A DNA stretch of 64,000 nucleotides. It comes from Calothrix sp. HK-06 (lineage in GTDB: Bacteria; Cyanobacteriota; Cyanobacteriia; Cyanobacteriales; Nostocaceae). Positions 55,503 to 63,364 of this stretch are shown piece by piece. Made by a program: the position numbers and the translations under genes. Each line of letters begins with the position of its first letter. Position 1 is the first letter of the stretch. The notes below the pieces were generated by a model, which saw only the letters and a program-made list of their open reading frames with translations, searched no databases and was not told where the DNA came from. The stretch covers positions 1 through 64,000 of the forward strand of contig NZ_MRCD01000043.1 of NCBI RefSeq assembly GCF_001904745.1, written 5' to 3'.

Positions 55503-57797
55503 TTAGGAGAGTGATTTTTTGTAAACAGCGTTATTGCCACCAACAATAAACACGTCAAGTTTATTGCTGCCTTGTGAAGTTGCAGCAGGCGCCGAGATAG
55601 CTGTACCACCGATATTTTCCCAGGAACTCCAAGTTACGCCATCTGAGTATTTACGGTAGACTGCATTATCTGTACCAACTGCGAATACATCTAAACGGTT
55701 GGCGCCCGATGAAGTGACGGCTGGAGCATATAACCATAAACCACCTAAAGATACCCAATCACTCCATACTTGACCATTCCAGTATTTATGGTAAATAGCA
55801 TGGTCGCCACTGCGTACAAATAAGTCAATTCGATTTTCACCCCAAGATACTGCTGTAGGCGCCGATAGTGCAAGTCCGCCCAAGCTAGTCCAGTTACTCC
55901 AAGCGTTACCATCCCAAGTCATTTGGTAAACAGCGTTATCTGCACCTACAGTAAATACATCTTGACGTGTACCCCAACCTGAGACAGCGACACCTTGGTT
56001 ACAGAAACCACCTAAATTTTCCCATTCGCAGGCGCCCCAACTTGTATCACTGCAAGATAAACGCTGTATTTGGCGTTCTTTACCGATAGTAAATGTATCG
56101 ATGCGGTTAGGTGCTGGTGATATTGCAGCAGGCGCCGATAAGCTAAACCCACTTAGACTTTCCCACTCACTCCAAGTCGTACCATCCCATGTTTTTTCGT
56201 AGACGGCACTATCACCACCGATAGCAAAGATATTAAGACGTTTTTCACCTAAAGATACAGCACCAGGTGCAGAGAAGGCATTTCCACCTAAGCTTTCCCA
56301 CTCGCTCCAACGAGGTAATTGAGGATTTAATTTATCAAAAGCAACTTTGGGTTGAAGAATACCTGCACCAGTATTTTGGTCGAAACCAGGTTCACCAATA
56401 TTTTTTGCAGTCTGCTTAAAGAGGTCTTTCATTTCCTCTTGGGTGATGCCTGGTTTTGCTTGTGTGAATAATGCTGCCACGCCAGCAGCAATTGGACAAG
56501 CCGCTGAAGTACCGTTATCGCTACCAAAATAACCTCGGAAATGTGTAACTGAACAGAAATCTGGTTTGTTGGGGTCAAGTGTTGCTGGCCCTTGGCTACT
56601 GTAACCTACAAATTGTTCGTCTTTATTAACAGCGCCGACTGTCATTACTAAAGGATGTCCATTGGCGCCCCAAATACTTTTACCAGAACCAATATCACCA
56701 CCGCAACGGTCTGCTGGACAAGTGCCACCACAGTTCCCAGCTGCAAACAGCATAATAATGCCTTCGTTGATTGCTTCTACAACCTTACGAGTGAACGGAT
56801 GGTCTGCATTGGTCGCGTAGAATTCATCCCAGCTTTTTTGATATATACCCCAGCTATTGGAAAGAATATGTGGTGTACCATCAATACGATGTTGGTTAAT
56901 TGCCCATTGAAATACAGATAGTGCATTAGATATGGAATCACCACCAGCAATGCGACAGTCATATAACTTTGCTTCAGGCGCCATACCGAGAATATCTGTG
57001 GCACACATGTTACCGTGTTCACCCCAAGAACGCGCTTTCGTTCCCCAATCTTGTGCAGGGCCACCAATTACGTTTGGAATGCGACGAATACCTTCAAATG
57101 GGTCAACAGGGCGCCCTTCCGCAGTAATACCACCATCAACAACGCCAACTACAATACCTTGACCTCTAAATCCAGCAGCCCAAATTTGGTCTACACCAAA
57201 ATATTTTGCTACATCTGCAATTGTTCCTTTTGCTGTAGTCGGTGAACAGTCACAAGTACCAACAGGACAGTTACCTTTACCATCCATCGGTTTGACTAAA
57301 TCGTAGGTAGTCTTTTCCAAAACCGATTGATTGAATGGAGCAATAGGTGTATCTTTGTAGACTTTAACAACACTTGGTTGAGCTTCGAGTTCAGCAATTC
57401 TACGTTCTTCGACTTCACCGCGAATGATATAAGTCTCTTCGTTAGCACCCATAATACTTGCAACAATGTTGCTAGATGGAGCAACTGGAACTGGTTCGTA
57501 TGCGGTATCGAGTCGAAAACTGTCAATACTGGCGCCAACGTTTTCTGATGCACCAACAATACCTTGTGTTCTAGATACTCGTAACTCTACAAGAACCTTT
57601 TGCATAGCACTATAAGAGTCAGCATTCATCTGCACGCTACTCATTACCCCAGTTCCACGCGACTCACCCATACCCAAAGACGGCATGTTGTTAGAGTTAG
57701 ATGATGGAGGCGCCTGTTTAGACTTACCATTACCGTTACCATTGCCATTACCATTGACGCTTCCATTGCCCGAAGCGTTAAAGTCATTATTTTGCAT
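55503..57797 (-). CDS. Subtilisin-like serine protease fused to a lectin-type beta-propeller
   Basis: This 764-aa protein has no N-terminal signal; the first 50 residues are Asn/Gly/Ser-rich low complexity. The S8 domain is at about residues 195-480. The catalytic triad is Asp in VVGVVDGGI, His in SWGEHGNMCA and Ser in DNGTSAACPIAAGVAALF, with the oxyanion Asn in FAAGNCGG. A prodomain-like region precedes it. From about 497 to the end are six repeats of 44-47 aa of the form WSEWESLGG...SAP...FxVGxDxAVYxK, like the PLL/tectonin-type sugar-binding propeller. The gene contains about ten GGCGCC sites. The substrate is unknown. Confidence 0.9.
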   Translation of the reverse strand: MQNNDFNASGNGSVNGNGNGNGNGKSKQAPPSSNSNNMPSLGMGESRGTGVMSSVQMNADSYSAMQKVLVELRVSRTQGIVGASENVGASIDSFRLDTAYEPVPVAPSSNIVASIMGANEETYIIRGEVEERRIAELEAQPSVVKVYKDTPIAPFNQSVLEKTTYDLVKPMDGKGNCPVGTCDCSPTTAKGTIADVAKYFGVDQIWAAGFRGQGIVVGVVDGGITAEGRPVDPFEGIRRIPNVIGGPAQDWGTKARSWGEHGNMCATDILGMAPEAKLYDCRIAGGDSISNALSVFQWAINQHRIDGTPHILSNSWGIYQKSWDEFYATNADHPFTRKVVEAINEGIIMLFAAGNCGGTCPADRCGGDIGSGKSIWGANGHPLVMTVGAVNKDEQFVGYSSQGPATLDPNKPDFCSVTHFRGYFGSDNGTSAACPIAAGVAALFTQAKPGITQEEMKDLFKQTAKNIGEPGFDQNTGAGILQPKVAFDKLNPQLPRWSEWESLGGNAFSAPGAVSLGEKRLNIFAIGGDSAVYEKTWDGTTWSEWESLSGFSLSAPAAISPAPNRIDTFTIGKERQIQRLSCSDTSWGACEWENLGGFCNQGVAVSGWGTRQDVFTVGADNAVYQMTWDGNAWSNWTSLGGLALSAPTAVSWGENRIDLFVRSGDHAIYHKYWNGQVWSDWVSLGGLWLYAPAVTSSGANRLDVFAVGTDNAVYRKYSDGVTWSSWENIGGTAISAPAATSQGSNKLDVFIVGGNNAVYKKSLS

Positions 57798-58474
57798 ATT
57801 CTCAATCCTTTTTTAAATCTAATTTTGTGGAGAGTGCGACCACCGCACACAAGATTGCTTAAACCTTACTTTTTGGAGGGTAATGTAAGTACTGACGACT
57901 TTAAATAAAGGGCAAAAGATAAGGTCAAGAAAAACTTTACGCGAGATAGCCAAAAAAATACAGGTAAGGAAATTTACTAATTTTTTTACCTTTAATTTCC
58001 TGAGCTTTACCCACCGGATTTTTCTCTCTAACTTAACTTTTGCCCATATTCAGATAGGCTTTTCGACTTGTCAGGGAGGAATTCTAGCCTCGGTTTTCAC
58101 CGAATTGCTATGGTTGATATTATGAGCAGTAATAAGACTAAAGTGAATACGTGATAACACTGAAATTCTTACTTAACCACCGTTGAAGTTCAGTGTAAAT
58201 CACGGTATCATTTATAAATTAAGGCGCTATGCATCGCCAATTACTTATTTCGCCTGTCTTTGTGGGGCTTTACCCCTACTTGCTTATACCCCTAATGCAC
58301 TTGACCCCTACATTATGACACCCCTCATAGGTAATGGCAAGTTTCTAATACCAGTATCTGTAATATCTTGCAGAACATCTTGTAGAGCAACATCTTGTGG
58401 AGCGGGCATCCTTGCCCGTCTCTAATAATGGACTTAACAATGGACAGGCAAGGATGCCTATCCCACAAGACTAT
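57798..58474. other. Intergenic region between the subtilase and GNAT genes
   Basis: This 677-bp region has no supported gene; an 80-codon frame at 58183-58425 is compositional and ends in repeats. It contains the subtilase promoter, with AAGGA just before the start. It also contains a direct repeat ACATCTTGTRGAGC (58375-58405), and an imperfect 16-bp inverted repeat (58405-58420 and 58443-58458) of the CAGGCAAGGATGCC family with a CCACAAGA tail. Confidence 0.6.
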
Positions 58475-58900
58475 TCACAAATTCTTAGTCAAGAAATAAC
58501 ACTTATGACCCGGTGGGAAATTTGGTAACTCACCAAACACCCGATAACCATGTTTCTCGTAAAAATCAGGCGCCTGAAAGCTAAAAGTATTGAGAAAAAC
58601 TTGTTTTACACCCCTACTACGAGCCTCATCCTCAGCCATTTGCAAAATAGTACTTCCATACCCACCTTTCCGATATGGTTCGCTAATCCAAAACAATTCT
58701 ATATAAAAGCAATCCCAATAAGTCTCTCCAACCAACCCACCAACTATTTTTTGTTCAGCATCCCGAAGTGAGAGACACAGCTTTTTATAGTTGTAGTCTC
58801 CTGCTTGCTCTTGGTTAAACTGATTTATTCCTTGCTGAATAGCTTCTGTAAATACACTATCAGACTTTTCTTCATGAATAATGACGCATTTTTGGTTCAT
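58475..58900 (-). CDS. GNAT family N-acetyltransferase
   Basis: This 141-aa protein has the GNAT acetyl-CoA binding region in ELFWISEPYRKGGYGSTILQ MAEDEARSRG (about residues 70-99), followed by VFLNTFSFQAPDFYEKHGYR, the usual motif B. The substrate amine is unknown. It resembles small bacterial GNATs of the antibiotic/arylalkylamine class. Neighbour genes do not suggest a pathway. Confidence 0.88.
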   Translation of the reverse strand: MNQKCVIIHEEKSDSVFTEAIQQGINQFNQEQAGDYNYKKLCLSLRDAEQKIVGGLVGETYWDCFYIELFWISEPYRKGGYGSTILQMAEDEARSRGVKQVFLNTFSFQAPDFYEKHGYRVFGELPNFPPGHKCYFLTKNL

Positions 58901-58985
58901 ATCACTACCGAACTAGCGTTATCATCCACAAATATCTTTTTTGTGCCATCAATTGCAATAAACTTATCTAGCAACTATATATTTT

Positions 58986-59273
58986 TCAGGCTGCTGATTT
59001 TGCTATAAATTCGCTACGCATTATCGCAACTTCTTGCTTAAGCCTTTCCAAATCAGCAACTTGCCGTTTTAAGCTTTCCAAATCCTCACTGATTTTCTGC
59101 AAATCAACTTCTGCCTTTGGTTCAGAAGCGACATAAGACTTTATCCACTTTAATATGATGTCAGAGGCATTTTTTCCTTCCTCCTCCAGGCGCCGCATAA
59201 ATTCATCTTTCGTTTGCTTGTCGATTCTAATTGCAATGCGCTCGTCTAGCTTCATCATTTCTTGTTTTTTCAT
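58986..59273 (-). CDS. Ribbon-helix-helix-like protein with coiled-coil tail
   Basis: This 95-aa protein starts with an RHH/CopG-like segment (ERIAIRIDKQTKDEFMRRLE, GKNASDIILKWI) of about 45 residues, followed by a heptad coiled coil (DLQKISEDLESLKRQVADLE RLKQEVAIM). It may be a DNA-binding repressor that oligomerises by its coil. It is divergent from the unknown gene at 59492 across 218 bp. Confidence 0.75.
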   Translation of the reverse strand: MKKQEMMKLDERIAIRIDKQTKDEFMRRLEEEGKNASDIILKWIKSYVASEPKAEVDLQKISEDLESLKRQVADLERLKQEVAIMRSEFIAKSAA

Positions 59274-59491
59274 ACATTTTTATAAACAATTTTTACTCCA
59301 CTTTTTAATTTTAATCATTTGGTGCAAAATTGTTGACTTATGTACGCATCTGTTATACCATTGTTGTAACAAGCAATCAGCTTACACTTGATTAGATGGT
59401 TACGCATCGAATATCAAGTAAACAAAGAACAAAGTGTCCACCTTATTCCTTTAAAGATGAAGTAGACACCCAATAAAAAAAGTATACAGCA

Positions 59492-60682
59492 ATGATGACA
59501 CAGATTCAGGGTTTCGGCACCTCCGATTTAAACTTTCTCTCGAATATCGAGACCGAGTTCTACGAATATCTATCTTTTATTACAGACCGTGCGGTAACTC
59601 CTGGCGCCAATATATTTGGTGCTACAGCGCGTTTATTAGACTTTGCTTTTTGGCTTGCCGAACAAAAAGTATTGCTTACGAAAATAGAGTTCAAGCAGTT
59701 GTTAAGTAAATTTGGATGGAAAGGCGAAGAAAAGCGTTACCTCAAGGTAGCAGATGCTTTTCAAAATTATCAAGCCCATGAACTTGCTTTAATTGAACCC
59801 CGCACAATTTTCCAACTAGCTGGAAACGTCAAAAAATATCAGTCAGTTATCAAGCGGCTTTCGACACTACCGAAAATTACCCAAGATGCAGTGCGTGGAC
59901 TCATCGCTAATTGCCGAAAGCCAAGACAAACAAAGCAAGAAGATAAAAATAGTATTTGGCGTCGAATCCCAGAGGGTGGTAGATTTGCACAAATACCTCC
60001 TATTCATGAAACAGATGAACTTACCGGAATAACCCTTCAAGCAATGGCTGATGCTGAAGGTCTAACTTTTCAGGAAATTATTAGAGATGCTGTAGCATTA
60101 AGAAAAGCGCGTCAGGATGGGCAATTGGTTTACACTTCGGAGTTGGGTATGAGAGAAGAAGAGTTCTTAGACTTATGGGAGCAAGATGAAGAGGTTGGAG
60201 AAGCTACTATCTATTTGTCCGAGGCGCCAGTCAATGGTTTAGAGAATGAAAATAACTTAGTTCAAGATGCTTGGAATGAGCCAGAACCAGAACAAGATGA
60301 CGAAATAGAAAATTATCAGATATTAACTTCAGCTTCTTTACCTGTAGTGGAAAAAACACCCATAGACTTTTTGGTGGAGACATTGACTACAGCACATACT
60401 TGGCAGGAGATTAGCGAAGCACTCAATACTCACAGCCAATATAAATATCAAGCTTGGGAAGTACTTACTCCATTAGAACGGCGCCATGTAATAGAAATAA
60501 CGCCACCCGAAGTGCAAAAACTATCCAATGCAAAACGCGCAGGTAAAATAATAGATTTTCGAGAAGTAAGTGAAGGTGTGTATGAAGTAAAATATAATGG
60601 TTGTTTATCAGGCGAAGTTGTAATTAAATTAGAGCTAGAAGCTTTTTTAAATCAATTAGATTTGAAAGCGGCATTTAGATAG
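59492..60682 (+). CDS. Unknown 396-aa protein, divergent from the RHH gene
   Basis: I do not recognise this protein. The N-terminal 150 residues are helical with no signal (FLSNIETEFYEYLSFITDRA, FGATARLLDFAFWLAEQK). A linker with WRRIPEGGRFAQIPPIHETD follows. The middle has LQAMADAEGLTFQEIIRDAV, then an acidic low-complexity linker near 235-275. The C terminus (WEVLTPLERRHVIEITPPEV) is a second globular part. The strictly divergent neighbour encodes a putative RHH repressor, which suggests a controlled accessory unit. Plasmid or mobile-element origin is possible; function is not assignable. Confidence 0.75.
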   Translation: MMTQIQGFGTSDLNFLSNIETEFYEYLSFITDRAVTPGANIFGATARLLDFAFWLAEQKVLLTKIEFKQLLSKFGWKGEEKRYLKVADAFQNYQAHELALIEPRTIFQLAGNVKKYQSVIKRLSTLPKITQDAVRGLIANCRKPRQTKQEDKNSIWRRIPEGGRFAQIPPIHETDELTGITLQAMADAEGLTFQEIIRDAVALRKARQDGQLVYTSELGMREEEFLDLWEQDEEVGEATIYLSEAPVNGLENENNLVQDAWNEPEPEQDDEIENYQILTSASLPVVEKTPIDFLVETLTTAHTWQEISEALNTHSQYKYQAWEVLTPLERRHVIEITPPEVQKLSNAKRAGKIIDFREVSEGVYEVKYNGCLSGEVVIKLELEAFLNQLDLKAAFR

Positions 60683-60854
60683 CATTTGTACTAAGCGTTT
60701 AAGAGGCGCCGACATTAAGAGAAACTTACAAAGCGCGCGCTAGGAGCGGTAATTACTAATGATACACTTAAATTACATTGCATTAAAAGTTAGACTGTAT
60801 TTCCGTATTTACCAAGAGGACTGTTATACAAAAAGAGGAATAGCATAAATAATT

Positions 60855-61348
60855 GGCTCTTCCGTACTTAGTGGGCTAAATTTTTAGTATAATGCCAAAA
60901 TAGCAAAGCCCGCATTTGAAAATTATTAAAATTTCTAAATCCAAATCTGCAGCGTTTAAGTAACTTCAATTTGTTATTAATTCCTTCAACTACCCCGTTA
61001 GTTGTTCTTCGTTCAAAATATCCTAATATCTCTGCCAACCACCTTTTAATTGCAAAGCTCGCCGGGGGAAGCTTCCCCCGGCAGACTTTGCTGTTATTGG
61101 TAAATCTCTGACTAAATATCTTTTATTTTCATGAAGATGATGACTACTTTGACCACATCGTGGGCAAACTGCTGTTTTTTTCGATACTTTTACAGATAAG
61201 ATTAATGTTTCTTCGATTTCTTTACTATCTTCTACTATGACTCCAGGTAAATTTAATAACTTAGTCATTAAGCTGTTCATGATTGATTAGCTATTTTTGA
61301 TTTTTGGGTTATTATTTAATATTTTAGCCCACTAAGTACGGAAGAGCC
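60855..61348. mobile_element. Decayed ISL3-family insertion sequence (internally deleted)
   Basis: Perfect terminal inverted repeats of at least 23 bp (GGCTCTTCCGTACTTAGTGG at 60855; the complement ending at 61348) bound a 494-bp element. On the minus strand it encodes an ISL3 N-terminal zinc ribbon (61023-61280: CPRCGQSSHHLHENKRYLVR) and, after a break, the C-terminal transposase end (60877-61060: FERRTTNGVVEGINNKLKLL, ALLFWHYTKNLAH). The DDE core is missing. No target duplication was seen. It is non-autonomous, mobilisable only by an intact relative. Confidence 0.88.
61061..61082. repeat. 22-bp palindrome inserted within the ISL3 remnant
   Basis: GCCGGGGGAAG and CTTCCCCCGGC form a perfect palindrome, flanked by GCAAAG and CTTTGC arms (61052 and 61086), so a hairpin of about 40 nt with 3-nt mismatches is possible. 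Its G/C content contrasts with the A/T-rich surroundings. It sits at the junction of the N- and C-terminal transposase pieces, and the zinc-ribbon frame reads through it (KSAGGSFPRRA). Confidence 0.85.
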
Positions 61349-61617
61349 GAGTTAATTTAACTAGCTTCTTTATGTTATTTTTGCAACATACTAATTTAGG
61401 GATGATATTGTTATTGGTTTTTGTAGCTAAAGTGATTTTTGGTAATTCAATTAAAAGTAATTACAGGTACTTTATTTAATAATGGAATGGCTACACTGAA
61501 AACAAGCAGGCCCCTTATTTTAAGCTTCTCTGTGTACTCTGTGTCTCTGTGGTAAAAATATGTTGTTTATGTTAGGTTCCGCTTGCGCTCCACCCAACCT
61601 ACATTAAGTTTTAATTT

Positions 61618-62091
61618 ATGAATGATTTGGAAGAGTTGGTTACGGAAATTAGTCGCTTTGAGGCAATTATAGCTGATTGGGATGAACGAGAGCGTGGTGT
61701 TGCTGTTGGCTTGAAAAGGGCTATTGAAACATTACATAAAGAAGCACTCGCGCGTTTAATTAAAAGCGTCAAGCAAGAATCAATGTCGGCATTGCGTAAT
61801 GCTGTTCAAGATGAAGTAGTATATGGTGTGCTGGTTTACCATGAATTGGTTAAACCACCTAAACCTTCACTTGAAAAACGTTTACAAACAGCTATCGAAG
61901 CAGTTCGTCCTAGTTTAAAAAGTCATAATGGTGATGTTGAATTAATAGCAATTAAATTACCGGATGTGGTGGAAGTTAGATTAATTGGAACATGCAAAAA
62001 TTGTCCCTCTTCTAATTTTACTTTGTCTCAAAGCATTGAACAGACTATTCAAGCATACTGTCCTGAAATTACTAAAGTTGTTGCAGTATAG
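61618..62091 (+). CDS. NifU C-terminal-domain protein of the extended hyp operon
   Basis: This 157-aa protein has a helical N-terminal half and a NifU/Nfu C-terminal domain (VRPSLKSHNGDVELIAIKLP, GTCKNCPSSNFTLSQSIEQT I). The CxxC pair is CKNC, which in Nfu proteins holds a transient FeS cluster. In Nostoc PCC 7120 a NifU-like and an NHL-repeat gene precede hypF in the extended hyp operon, and the same order is seen here (3 bp to the next gene). A role in hydrogenase maturation is inferred from that context. Confidence 0.88.
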   Translation: MNDLEELVTEISRFEAIIADWDERERGVAVGLKRAIETLHKEALARLIKSVKQESMSALRNAVQDEVVYGVLVYHELVKPPKPSLEKRLQTAIEAVRPSLKSHNGDVELIAIKLPDVVEVRLIGTCKNCPSSNFTLSQSIEQTIQAYCPEITKVVAV

Positions 62092-62094
62092 GTA

Positions 62095-63228
62095 ATGTTC
62101 ATTCCAAAATTGCCCTTTTCAAATTTAGGCGCCGATATCATATTAGGTACACGTGAAGAATTTGCAGTACCTCTGGCGCCTAGTGCAGTATCTATGTTCG
62201 CTCCGCGCGGCGCCTGTTTAACATCAGAAAGTGGTTCTTTATGGGTTGCGGATACAGGACACCATCGGTTATTAGGATGGCGAAACTTACCAACTCAAGA
62301 TAGTCAACCTGCTGACTGGGTAATTGGACAACCTGATTTTTTTCACGAAGGACAAAATGCTAAAGGTATACCAGGAAACACAACACTAAGTGTACCGACA
62401 GGTATTTGTGTTTGTGGTGGTGGTTTAGCTGTAGCGGATGCTTGGAACCATCGCGTTTTAATTTGGAAACAAATTCCAGAAGATAGCAATGTGCCGGCAG
62501 ATATTGTACTAGGGCAAAATAATTTTACTGATAATCGACCAAATAGAGGTGAGCAAGAAGCTTACGCAAATACTCTTAATTGGTGTTACGGTGTTTTTTA
62601 TCATCAAGGAAAGCTGTTTGTTGCTGATACTGGTAATCGTCGGGTATTGGTTTGGAATGAATTGCCAAGTCAGAATGGTCAACCTGCTGATTTAGTCTTG
62701 GGACAACCAGATATGTTTTCTCGGAATGAGAATGGTGGTGGGACTGCATCCGCTTCGAGTATGCGCTGGTGCCATGATATTACATTTTGGCAAGAAAATT
62801 TAGTTGTCACTGATGCTGGTAATAACCGCATTATGATTTGGGAAGGAATGCCAACTGAAAATAATACTCCCTGTCGCGTAGTTTTAGGACAAAAAAGCTT
62901 TGATTTTGTTGAGTTAAATCAAGGTGTTTATTTTCCTAATGCTAGTAGTCTCAGTATGCCATATGGTGTTGATACTTTTGGTGATTGGTTAATTGTGGCT
63001 GATACTGCTAATTCGCGATTGTTGGGATGGAAGAATTTGACATCATGTGGGGTAGATGCAGATGGATTAATGGGACAAAAGGATTTTAAAAGTAAGTCTG
63101 AAAATGGTAACTTTGGATTACCAAAGCGAAACAGTGTTAATTGGTGTTATGGCATTAATATATGTGGTGATACTGCTGTGATTTCTGATTCTGGTAATAA
63201 TAGAATTTTATTATGGCGCCTTAATTAA
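62095..63228 (+). CDS. NHL-repeat beta-propeller protein of the extended hyp operon
   Basis: This 377-aa protein consists of NHL-type repeats, about six blades, of the form LWVADTGHHRLLGW, LAVADAWNHRVLIW, LFVADTGNRRVLVW, LVVTDAGNNRIMIW, LIVADTANSRLLGW and AVISDSGNNRILLW. The repeat spacing is 45-60 residues. No signal peptide is visible, so it is probably cytoplasmic. It starts 3 bp after the NifU-like gene and lies upstream of hypF, as in the Nostoc extended hyp operon; its function in maturation is not established. Confidence 0.9.
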   Translation: MFIPKLPFSNLGADIILGTREEFAVPLAPSAVSMFAPRGACLTSESGSLWVADTGHHRLLGWRNLPTQDSQPADWVIGQPDFFHEGQNAKGIPGNTTLSVPTGICVCGGGLAVADAWNHRVLIWKQIPEDSNVPADIVLGQNNFTDNRPNRGEQEAYANTLNWCYGVFYHQGKLFVADTGNRRVLVWNELPSQNGQPADLVLGQPDMFSRNENGGGTASASSMRWCHDITFWQENLVVTDAGNNRIMIWEGMPTENNTPCRVVLGQKSFDFVELNQGVYFPNASSLSMPYGVDTFGDWLIVADTANSRLLGWKNLTSCGVDADGLMGQKDFKSKSENGNFGLPKRNSVNWCYGINICGDTAVISDSGNNRILLWRLN

Positions 63229-63229
63229 T

Positions 63230-63302
63230 CCCCCAACCCCCCTTAATAAGGGGGGCTAAGAGGTGCTTCTTGTTCCCCCCTTAATAAGGGGGGTTAGGGG
63301 GG
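63230..63302. repeat. G/C-run palindromic repeats upstream of hypF
   Basis: Two copies of CCCCCCTTAATAAGGGGGG (63237-63255 and 63275-63293), themselves palindromes, are flanked by CCCCCAA and TTAGGGGGG. Palindromes of this type are common in cyanobacterial intergenic DNA. It lies 62 bp before the hypF start, within the putative operon. Confidence 0.85.
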
Positions 63303-63364
63303 ATTTATAACGAACCGTAAAGGACACAAAGGAAAGAAAGAAGAGAAGGAATATCTTATAAATT

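Noticed and set aside
58183-58425. 80-codon frame upstream of the GNAT gene
   Set aside because: It ends inside repeat units and lacks a ribosome-binding site or family likeness.
61553-61603. Full GTTGGGT hairpin repeat
   Set aside because: Only one arm (CTCCACCCAACC) is clearly present, without its partner nearby, so it is not listed as a separate element.
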